Assembly: GCA_015680685.1 (NCBI GenBank)
Contig: MNCI01002682.1
Location: forward strand, 1,201,037-1,265,036
Direction of reading: 5' to 3'
Length of the DNA: 64,000 bases
DNA from: Gnetum montanum
Lineage: Eukaryota; Streptophyta; Gnetopsida; Gnetales; Gnetaceae
This document shows, piece after piece, positions 54,392 to 64,000 of the stretch. Position 1 is the stretch's first letter. Every line of letters begins with the position of its first letter. The position numbers and the translations under genes are program-made. Below the pieces are notes generated by a model. The model did not search any database. It saw only the letters and a program-made list of their open reading frames with translations, and was not told where the DNA came from.

Positions 54392-57228
54392 TTGCCCCTT
54401 AACTTGACAAATATGGAATCCAACCAAGGTGCAATTCATGTTTATGACCCAAAAGACCCCATGGTCATAGAACGAAGGAAATCATGTAGACAAAGGGGCA
54501 AAAAACCAAATTTTGTGGTTATCAATAAGGAGTTTTACAACCTCCTTTGTGCCAAGATACAAGTTGTACTCTTAATACCATGCTCTAAATATAACCCTAA
54601 GCATCACTTCAAAATCATACACTTGGATGGAAAAGAATACATTTCATCCCTTTATGACCAAGTTCCCCTCATAGAATTGTACACAAAAATGCTCATATAA
54701 CTCATAGAGATTGATGAGTTTAGTGAGAGAATTAATTTAAAAAAATTTCAAGAAGAGGAAGATGTGTTTGAGGTTGAACAAGAGTTGGACACCTTTATTG
54801 GAAGTCTTTTCTAATCTTTAGCTTCCCAAACAACTGAATCCAACTCCACATCTCTTACCTCATCGATAGGACAAGTCTCGTGGGCCAACTCTCCTTCTAT
54901 CTATCATACCATGTTTGGGTCCACACCCATTATCACCACATGCCAGACACAACCTATGTCTTAGTATACTTCCTTATTCTCATCAATGCTCTTTATAATC
55001 AACCTCACTCTGTTCACCTAGCCCTAGTGACATCTACTTGTCCATATTTCTTTATCATGCTAGCAAGATCCTCATTGGGCCCCCAAGCAATACAAGTCCC
55101 TCATACTCCTTTCATCCACTTTATACCACAAGTTCCAACTCAAACATCTTTTTCATTATTTAGCCCACCCATGACCACCCTAACCTAGCCTCTCCCTTCC
55201 ATACCATAACCCATCACAAGGCCACATGCCTCTCAATTAACATTGCATCCATTCCTACAAGCACCACAACCCATGGGGATGTCCCAATGCTTGAATCAAT
55301 TCTTTCAAATGATCCAAGACCTTACTAAAGAGTTGTGGAAACGTAAGGTGAGTATAACCCAGATGGTCAAGGTTCTAGATTTTTACTAGGATGATCCTAT
55401 AAGTCCTAATGTGCCTCAAATGAACTTGCCTATAGGTATGCCCATACAAAACTTCACAAAATACAATGAAGGAGATCCCAATGCATACTTGGTTACCTTC
55501 TAGTTTGAGTGCCTCTTTTTACAAGCTTGGTTGTATATGATACTGATGATTTTTCCCATGTCTTTCAAGGGCAAAGTTCTAGAATGGTATCAAACCTTGC
55601 CTAGGGGTTCCATCTCTTCCCTTGAAAACTTGATAGACTAATTTTCCAATCACTTTAGACACAACTTAAAGTCAGATGCCACATTGAATCAACTGATGAA
55701 GGTGAAGTAGGGGCCACATGAATTGGTCAAAATGTTCATTCAAATATGGAACTCAGCACTTAATGAGATTCCAAAGCCTATTGTCGAAACTCACCTCTTG
55801 GAAATCTTCAAGGTAGTAGTAAATGAATTTATCTAGTCAAAGATTTACTACCTAGAATATTGGTCATTAAGCTAAGCTTCTCACAAACCAAGAACATTGA
55901 GAAGGCAGTTGAAGTAAGAAACAACCTAGCCTATGTTGCTTACAAAAACCAACATGCAAGGAGGGATAGGAATAAAACCAAAAAAGAACCTACAACCATG
56001 GCCACTATAGAAAAAAAGAAAAAATAAGGAGAGAGTAGGAGATCACCACCACGTAACACATTCCCTGAATCATTGCAAACATCCACTTCCTATGCCCCAA
56101 ATCAGCCAAGACCAAACTTTGGGTAGAAGGATAGGTCTAAGTATACAAGGTTTCCTCTAAAGCCCTCTGAGCTCTTAGAATAGCTATTTAAAAAAAAAAT
56201 ATTTACAACATAAGCAACTATCTAAGGAGGCTAGTAAGAGGCATGATCATCTTTGTGACATAGCTAGAGTCCCAATGATAGCTAGCAGAGATGATCCAAA
56301 GCTACCGAAGTACTTCAACCTGGATAGGTATTGTCATTATCATCAAATGGCTAGTCACAACACTTATTTTTGCCTAGAATTAAAAGATGATCTCAAGAAG
56401 AGGATAAACCATGGAGAGTTGGTACTGAATGAGCCTAACTCTCCAAGCATTGATAGAAACTCCTATACTGTATTCTCATTCATGGAAACCAAATGGTCTA
56501 ATCCTCCTAGGGAATTTTTAATCATTAGAGTAACATCGCAAGCCCAAAACAAAAAGCCTAAAAAGCCCTTCGTTATATGGGTATCACCTCCTCTAGCCCT
56601 TAAGAGGCCTTTCATCATATGTGTCCCACCTTTAGTGACCTCAACTTCACAACTAAGACCAAAAGTTATTAATTCTCCAAAGCCTAAGGAACCATTTGTT
56701 ATTCAGGTACCTTCACCTTCAACAAATAAGCCTATAACGATCCATGACCAAAGACCACCTATAGTGGCCCACAACTCAAATTTTAGTAAGAAACCATCAT
56801 CCCAATGATGATGAAAGCAACCTATCACCACACCAACAAAAAAGCCCATTGAAGATGGTAGATAACAAAAGGCTTCAAAAAAAAGCTACATAAAGGCCAA
56901 CTACCCCCATGGGCAAGGGGCCTGAAGCACATGAACTAAAACCTAAGTTGCAAACTCTAGGAAGGATGGAGAAGGTTAAGACCACTAAGTCCAAAAGGTC
57001 ACAAGCCAATGGAAAGAGTTTCCTTGCAATAATGAATCAAACCAAATGGTCCCTTAAGCAAAATAACACATCACCAAACTTGTATGGCTTGGTTATGACT
57101 TCTCTTACTTACAAAGATGCACCAGCTCAAGTGTTAACCTCTATCCCTATGAGTAGAGACATGTTGGCCAATCAAGAATTAACCCACTTTTTCATTAAGC
57201 AAGATTTGCTTAAAGAAAATGGACATTA
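54392..57228 (+). pseudogene. gag of Ogre-like element, second copy
   Basis: N-terminal 102-codon part at 54392-54700, gag core at about 55300-56030, and a 177-codon open segment at 56275-56808 with YCHYHQMASHNTYFC followed by three Pro-rich PFVIxVPxP-like repeats. The next 106 codons (56909-57229) are open and basic. Stops shared with the first copy include those after DFY, VK and LID; a new TAG replaces a Trp near 55502. This copy keeps the Pro-rich part that is broken in the first. Confidence 0.75.
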
Positions 57229-58744
57229 ATCCATGCTCAACTTCCATGAGAGTAAAGTAAAAATTCACTCTCAAAATGGAGATGGCCATGAATGTGATAC
57301 CATTTTCTATTGTTAACAAGATGGGCCTAGCTAAGAACATTCAAGAGACTACTACCTCAACACTCAAGTCATTTAATGGTGATAAGTCATGTTTTCTACA
57401 TTATGTTGATGAGGCCTAATTAACATTTCCTTGTTGACATGAACCTGTTGATGTGGCTGTGTCAATGTGGGATTTGATGCATTGATGTGGCCTTGTTGAT
57501 GCAATGTCTAGTTTTTCCTATAAATACATGCTTACCTATCATGTTTATGGAATGTTTTTGTCATAGTTGTAACAGAGCTCTTGTAGTTTTGTCACTTGAA
57601 AGTTAGAATATTTTTCTAACTATTCTTAGTAGGAGTCAAAGAGTGTATGGATCTTTATTCAAGCACTACTCTATCTAAGCACAGTACTGTGTGCAACAAT
57701 AAAGATGAGCTTTCTGATAAACCTTGTAGCACTTTGAAATTGATTAAATTTTTATTTATGCATTTAATGTTTTATGCAATTTCCTTGAATGATTTAAGTA
57801 AGTAAGTAATTAATTAAGCTAAATTAAATAGTGAATAATTAAGCACATAAGTACAACCACTTCAAGCATACACTTGATGCTTGGTAATCCCAGTAACACT
57901 TAATGTTTGGTAACCCAGTAGTGTTAAACGTGTTTAGAATGTGTATGGCAAGTGGGAATGGATGCTTCTATTAGGATTAGTTAGGTGTGGCCAGTTAGAT
58001 TGAATTAGTAATTTAATTATTTTTTTTTATACATTATTCTTCATCCTTAGGTAATTTAAAACATGAAAATGACAAAAATCATATGCCTTAGTTGCACTTA
58101 ACCATACCATTACATTTCACAAGTGTAATTGGGAAGAAAACAATTACAATGTTTAGTTTTACTTCCTAGAGACTAGTGTACTTAGAAGGCTATAGGTCCA
58201 TGAAATTTGATCGAATTGCACGTGAAAGCTTAGTGATTCATATGGTTGGGAATATGGTCTACTCACCACTCATCAAATGGCTCACAAGTAGTAGTGTGAG
58301 GTTTCATCTCCTTGGATTTTGTGGCTGGAGAGCAATTTTCCACATCCACTAACTTCCTAGTAGTTGGAGATACATAGTTTCAACATGATCCTAGGAAGTC
58401 CATGGTTAGTGAAGCTTTAGGAAATTTCATCCCCTATAAATCAAGAGATCCACTTGCCCTAGAAGGGAAGGGAAATTTTCATTTGTGGGGACAATGTGCC
58501 AGTACCATTGGTTAACTATGTCAACATTGACAAAGATTAGGAGGTGGAGTTTCAAGAGGAGATTCCTAAAACTGAAATTGGGTTCAATACTATAAGCAAA
58601 AATAATAATGAGAATAACTATAATGCTAGCAACAACAACTCTAAAATGATAAATGATCAATGAGAGTACCTACCAATTGCCATGTTCAACAAGATAGATG
58701 GTGAGCACAAGATCATGCTAAAGGGGCTCCTTGATCTATCAAAG
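57229..58744 (+). pseudogene. Protease of second copy, active-site segment deleted, split by a solo LTR
   Basis: Compared with 41370-41470, about 80 bp are missing at about 57279-57282, removing the sequence around the catalytic Asp. The rest is collinear, is interrupted by the solo LTR at 57380-58275, and ends at GLLDLSK before the candidate donor. Confidence 0.55.
57380..58275 (+). mobile_element. Solo LTR (Athila-like family), copy in the second duplicate
   Basis: 896 bp from TGATAAGTCATG to CACTCATCA with perfect AATGG duplications at 57375-57379 and 58276-58280. Same insertion point as at 41559. TATAAATA is at 57519. Confidence 0.9.
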
Positions 58745-59054
58745 GTTAAGTAACAAGTTCACAATAAATGTCCCATCACTTATTTTGTTAGTAGTCATTT
58801 TCTTATTTTCAAAATGTTGTATCATGCTTCATGGTTGATTTTAGCCTTATATGCTATTTTGAGAGCATCCCATACTTACTAGGCAAGTATGAATCATGGC
58901 TTACCAAGGCCTAAATCTGGTATCCCTATGGCCCGCTAAGGCCGAAAACTAGAAACCCTATGCCTACCATAGCCTTAAACTAGCAAGAATTGTATGGCCT
59001 ACCATAGCCTTAAACTGGAAAATATCTTTATCTTGTTTACAACTTAGTTTACAT

Positions 59055-59330
59055 CCTTATAGCCTACAAAATAATCGTTTATAATCAACAATATGAAAAT
59101 GACCATTTACAACTGAAAATAGGAAAATGATAGTTTACAACCAAAAATGAGAAAATAACCATTTACAACCAAAAATAGAAAAATAATAGTTTACATCTAA
59201 AAATAAGAAAATGATAGATTGCAACCAAAAATAGGAAAATGACAATTGACAGCTAAAAATAGGAAAATGATAGTTTATAGTCAAAAATAGAAAAATAATA
59301 GATTGGAACCAAAAATATGAAAATTACAAT
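59055..59330. repeat. Minisatellite of about 29 bp, about 9 units
   Basis: Expanded version of the array at 43255-43430, with units such as AATAGGAAAATGATAGTTTA. Confidence 0.65.
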
Positions 59331-60174
59331 GTGAAAATAAAATTTTATTTTTTATTCCATACTTAGAATAATTTTAAAACACAATCCAAGTTCACAATCC
59401 AAAATTCCACAAGGTGGAATAACAACATTGAAACCAAAAGAAATGCCCATGGAAAATTAGTCATAAATTTTTTTTTAATTTGATCCAAACCATTTTTAGA
59501 TCATTTCTAACATTTTAGCCTATCCCCAAGATCATGCAACATTGATGGAAATTTTTTTCCAAAGTATCAACATTGCCCATCTCCATAGAGGCAAATGCAT
59601 AATAGCCTTAGAACTTTGATTTCGAGTGACTTTATGGAAACATCTATAGAAATTAACTACTTAATGAAATTTGATAATTCCAAAAGTTTTTGAATTGTAA
59701 AACCATGAACTACAATCTCATAGAAGAAAACATAGAAATCTTAACTATTATTTAGAAAAAATTATGGAAGTGACATAACTGTGGCCATCATAGGAAAAAC
59801 CCCATTTCATGCGAGCTAACAGAAACACTTGTCAAGAACAAACTATTCATGAAAATTTAATGAGTTGATATCCATTGGAATTCCTAAAAAATGATCTAAA
59901 AGGTTGTAACATTAAAAATTGAAAATTTATAACCTTTTACTATAGAAAAATTGACAAATTTCTTTAAAAATATGACTAAGTTGGGATGTTGGACTTCTAG
60001 GCTTGACGATGTTGGGGAAGCCTTGGAATATATGACATATTATATCAACTCCAAAAAACCCAATTCTAGGCACTCCATCCCTACTAAAAAAATCCCATGA
60101 TCAAGCTAGATAAGTAAGTGTAGAACTAGGCACAATTTGAGTGGTTAAAAGACATCAAAATTCATTTGAAAACT

Positions 60175-62520
60175 AGTTTCCCATGTGACTATGTTGGCCT
60201 GGAGGTGGACTACATTGGTCTAGTATAGCCCATGGTGGAATACACCTCTCCTAGCTCATTTAGCCTTCAGTTAACTCCAAATATCCAACTTATCTTTCTA
60301 AACCCTAGTCAAAGCACCCAACAACCTCAAAACTCTATTGAATTCATCCATTGTTCCCACTTTTTCTATTTTTCCTATGACTACACTGCCAAAACATAGT
60401 AACTATGCTGGCTTAGTGTAGTCATAGGGTTTAGAGGAAGAATTGATCATAGAAACCATTCTAGATCTTCAAAAATGCACTTTAGAGCCTCAATACCTCC
60501 TCAAGACCTTTGGTGACCTCAGAATGTTAAATAACCATCCAAAACCTTACAAAAATCCATGGAAACTCATTTTCAAAGTGTGACTACACATGGGATGGGG
60601 TGACTATGCTAGGACAACATAGTCATAGTAGGTGCCCAATGAAGTCCATTAAAAACCTTCAAAAGAATCATTTTCAAGTCCAAACCCACCTCTTGAGACC
60701 TCAAAACCCTAAAAAATAAGATAGAGCTTGCCACGTTTTTCCATTTTTCACACTTTCAACCTTAACTACATTGAGGGATGGTGTGACTACATTGGGCTGG
60801 TGTAGTTGCTTCTAGAGAATAGTCTAGCCCACTCACAAACAATCAAAATTTATCACAAAATACTCAAATTTACTCTCGATAAACCTTGGGACCTTCTCAA
60901 AGCCAGTTTTCAACTTCTCACTCCATACTTTTTATTTACAATACCCCAACTATGTTGAAGTTTACATGACTACATAGTGCTAGCATAGCCACCATTGTTG
61001 CCTAGCATAGTCCATATTTTTGGGATCAAACCAAGTTAAATTTGATGAAGAAAACATTGTTTTCAACTATATGACCTTACTGGAACACATTGAGATCATT
61101 TACTATTTTTAACTTTCAAAACCTCAACTATGTTGGAAAAAATGGTGATTAGACTGCGTTAGTGTTGTCACTCTTAATCCCTAGCATAGTCCACTCCAAG
61201 TTATCCAAAATTGATAGTAAAAAGATCAAATCCACTTTTCACAAATTCCAAAACCTCACTGGAGCTTGAAAGACTATAAAATCTACATTTTCCCATCATT
61301 TTTTTATCATCAAAGTTCGAAATACATTGAAGGAAATTGGAACTATGCTAGGCTAGCATAGTTCCTACCCAATCCTAGTGTAGTCCACCTACATTTTCTA
61401 AAACATTGATAAAAACAACTCAAAGTTTACTTGTAGTAGTCCTAGGGCCCACTAGAGTCAACTTTAGCAATAAAACTTATTTTTTCTAATTGTTGAAACC
61501 TAAATACACTAATAGAAAATTAGGACTACACTGGGCTAGTGTCATCCTTGCCAAGGGTCAACATAGTCCACTTGAGGATGACCAAAACTATCTAAAACTA
61601 CTAAAATCAACTCCTAGAAGGATCTAGAACCTTGTTGGAGCATGTCCAGACCTTGAAAGCTTGGGAAACAAGCCAAGATTCATCCTTTTTAATCTTTAAT
61701 GAATCCAAATTCCTTAACTACATTGGAAACTACATTCCTAGCATAGTCACATAGTATTTGAGAATCCAAGATCCAAACATGCATCAAAACTAGTAACTTT
61801 GGTACTAAAACCCTAACTGGCAACACCAGTGATCCCAAAAGCTCATTAGGATGATCAATAAAACTCTAAAACTCATCAAAACCCATTTTCTATGTAGGAC
61901 TACATTGAACAAGTTGGCGACTATGTTGGGCTAGCATAGTCATAGTAGGTAGGGAATATGTGATGATAACAATAGATAGTATATCATCCAAAATGATTCA
62001 AAAAGGACCTAGAATTACCAAAACATTGTCCCATGTTTTCCAGCTATAATTTCACTTCATTTTAGCCTTAGAAACATCAAATTCCACTCAACTAGACTAA
62101 GGAAGCCCATTACTATGCTAGCCTAGCATAGTCACAGTAGGAAGAAAAGATGTGGCAAAAATAATCAATAGTATACCATTCAAAATGGCCTAGAATGGCT
62201 CAAACCCTACTCCATGTCACCCAATTGTAATTCCAGTATGTTTCAGCCCCAGAAATCCCATGAAATCATCTATTCCTTGTGACTATGCTAGGGCCTACTA
62301 GTGGAGTGTAGTTACCATTAAGAACATATTTTTCAGCCATCTAGAAGGTTAAAATAGTGCTAGCACTTGCAAATATTCAATACCCAGCCCTTGTGCTAGA
62401 TATTTGGATCATTAGGAGCTAAAAAGTAATGATACTAAGCCTAGGAAACTACCCCTAAATGTTGACTATGTTTGAGAATGCATGATTACATTGGGCTAGC
62501 TTAGTCACCAATAGGGCCTA
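60175..62520. repeat. Palindrome-containing tandem array, second copy
   Basis: About 13 clusters collinear with those of the first copy. It contains two of the best palindromes in the window: 11-bp arms AACTATGCTAG/CTAGCATAGTT with one central base at about 61341-61363, and 10-bp arms ACTATGCTAG/CTAGCATAGT at about 62111-62131. Confidence 0.75.
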
Positions 62521-62943
62521 GTGTAGTCACAAGAAAAAGTGCCAATTTTGCTTCAAAACAACCTAGGAATGATCCCCTCATGTGTGCAAACTTCCCAGAC
62601 AACCTGATAGCTGCATATCATGGCTCACTAGGGTTTAAAATTGGCAAAATATAGCCCTATTTAACTAGTAATGGTGAAGTTTTACCACATGTATTTCATT
62701 CTCATTTATTTGACCTTGTGTCATGGTTCTTTAGCTTGTTTTTTATCTTGTTTTGCACTATTGTCTTTCATTTCCATCAATTGACCTCATACAATCTCTA
62801 CATAATTTTAGTTTCATCATATTCACCTTATTTTCTTCATTATGGCCTTTCTTTGACCCTTTCCTACATCAGTTGGCCCCTGCATTACACTATTTGCATT
62901 ATTATTAATGTACTTTAGATTATTTAATAATTTTATTACATAG

Positions 62944-64000
62944 GTGCCACTTGATTTGCTTATGTTTTCATGTAAGAATGAGGAAAGAGAATAAGCAAGT
63001 AGATTTAACCAAACTTAAGGCCTAAATAAGCTCTTCTTGTGATGTTGTTAAACCAAGTTGACCTTAAATATCCAAATTTAAGACCTTGAAACCATTTTAC
63101 TCTACAATCATAACACATTGAAGTAGCCTAAATACCATTAACCATGAAGCCAAAAACATCAGGAAGCATCCCTTAGTCAAAATTCCCATATAAGATTAAG
63201 ATGATGAGGAGAAAATACATAGGACCAAGTTCCTCATCAAAATTTAACCTTGCTCATGACCTCATCAAGTCCATGCAATGCAACTTTAAAGCCATCACAT
63301 AGCCTTGATTACATCTAACACTCACATGTTTGCTTGTAGTATTACTTACTATTATTGATATGTTAAAATGGGTGACTAATGTTGACGATTTTGATGGTCA
63401 ATAATAAGCGAGCCTACATGATATCTTTTGCATGATAGAGGAACATCTTTCTACAGCCTTCCAAGGCCTTAAACTAGCAACATGGCCTGCCATGACCTTA
63501 AACTAGCAACATGTAATCCTTGGTAGCTAGATTTATTAAACTCTTCTACATGACCTTATGTATTTCATTTTATTCTCTTGGAGTTTTGCTTGCAAGGTGA
63601 AGCTTGGAGTCATCATGGAGGTGCAACTCACTATGGTAACAAGTCACCATGTGACCTTGATGTGCAAGATTCTATGAGTTTTTCCTATCATGCCAAGAGT
63701 GCTTGTTTCATATCATTTCCATTACCGTTCCCTTGAGCCCAACCTTGTACCTTGATTATAACCTTCCTTGCCTTTGATGACAATGTCCACTAATGTTTGA
63801 TACTCATGTAATATGATCATATGACATTCCTTCATCATGCTCTACTATTAATTCAATTAAATGTAATGCACTTCATTCAATGGGAAACCATCTATTTCAT
63901 CGAGTGTAATACATCTCACTTGATAGGAAAACTAAATCAAAACTAGCTTTGGAAAAGAAACCCAATTAAGTTTTCACCTTACAAAAAGGGGGGAAAGGGG
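62944..64000 (+). other. Exon-2 start and 3' untranslated region, second copy
   Basis: Collinear with 47066 to about 48150; no RT. Ends at a purine tract cut by the window end. Confidence 0.45.

Larger units (their letters stand above)
58745..62943 (+). other. Intron-like block, second copy
   Basis: Same donor (AAAG|GTTAAGT) and acceptor (TTATTACATAG|GTG) as in the first copy; length 4199 bp against 4136 bp. Contains the same minisatellites and palindrome array. Confidence 0.5.
52515..64000 (+). mobile_element. Second copy of the Ogre-like gag-protease element, 5' truncated, runs off the window
   Basis: Begins inside the LTR (matching from about 36630) and follows the first copy collinearly to the end: LTR, primer site, minisatellite, gag, protease, solo LTR at the same site, intron-like block, palindrome array, exon-2 start and purine tract at 63980-64000. 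Shared stops and shared nested LTR show that the two blocks are duplicates of an already decayed element. Confidence 0.75.

Overview
This is repeat-dense, AT-rich plant nuclear DNA. It consists almost entirely of old, nested Ty3/gypsy LTR retrotransposons with fragments of LINEs and SINEs. I see no intact host gene. The retropepsin, RT, RNase H and integrase remnants are of the plant Tat/Athila (Ogre-like) type, including the extra archaeal-type RNase H domain. The nesting depth and decay suggest a seed plant with a very large genome, perhaps a gymnosperm. The species cannot be told from the window.

Layout: (1) 1-4891: 5' part of an Athila-like element on the minus strand (LTR, tRNA-Asp-type primer site, gag, protease). 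(2) 4892-9120: LINE remnants on both strands and tRNA-headed SINE-like sequences, one with a perfect 13-bp target duplication. (3) 9121-23644: a second Athila-like element on the plus strand. Its 5' LTR is split by a nearly complete 11.55-kb Tat-type element (9963-21513, minus) with 3.07-kb LTRs. That nested element has gag, protease, archaeal RNase H, a partial gypsy RNase H, integrase and an intact small 3' ORF, but no recognisable reverse transcriptase. (4) 23645 to about 33700: a 5'-truncated Ogre-like element on the minus strand (3' LTR, integrase, two RNases H, RT split by a solo LTR with a perfect TSD), followed upstream by an array of palindromic repeats. (5) About 33700-36329: AT-rich sequence ending in a spliced-looking fragment that resembles an NLI-interacting/FCP1-type phosphatase gene. 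(6) 36330-49949: an Ogre-like element on the plus strand with gag and protease but no RT or integrase. A 4.1-kb intron-like block holds about 13 roughly 190-bp units, each centred on palindromes of the ACTATGCT...AGCATAGT type. (7) 49950 to about 52514: 3' end of another Athila-type LTR element (minus) preceded by a long coiled-coil ORF broken almost only by TAG, TAA and TGA. (8) About 52515-64000: a second copy of the 36.6-48.2 kb block, sharing its stop codons and its nested solo LTR.

The most interesting signal is the palindrome array. It appears three times (about 31.5-33.6, 44.3-46.6 and 60.2-62.5 kb), always between the protease and RT positions of Ogre-like elements, and ends at a conserved 3'-splice-like site. 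Members of the motif also occur in the LTRs of the same family. Two other points stand out: the domain order and missing RT of the element at 9963-21513, and the strong bias of inactivating stops to TAG at places where CAG (Gln) is likely, as expected from deamination of methylated CHG sites.

All boundaries and homologies were read by eye. No database or alignment program was used.
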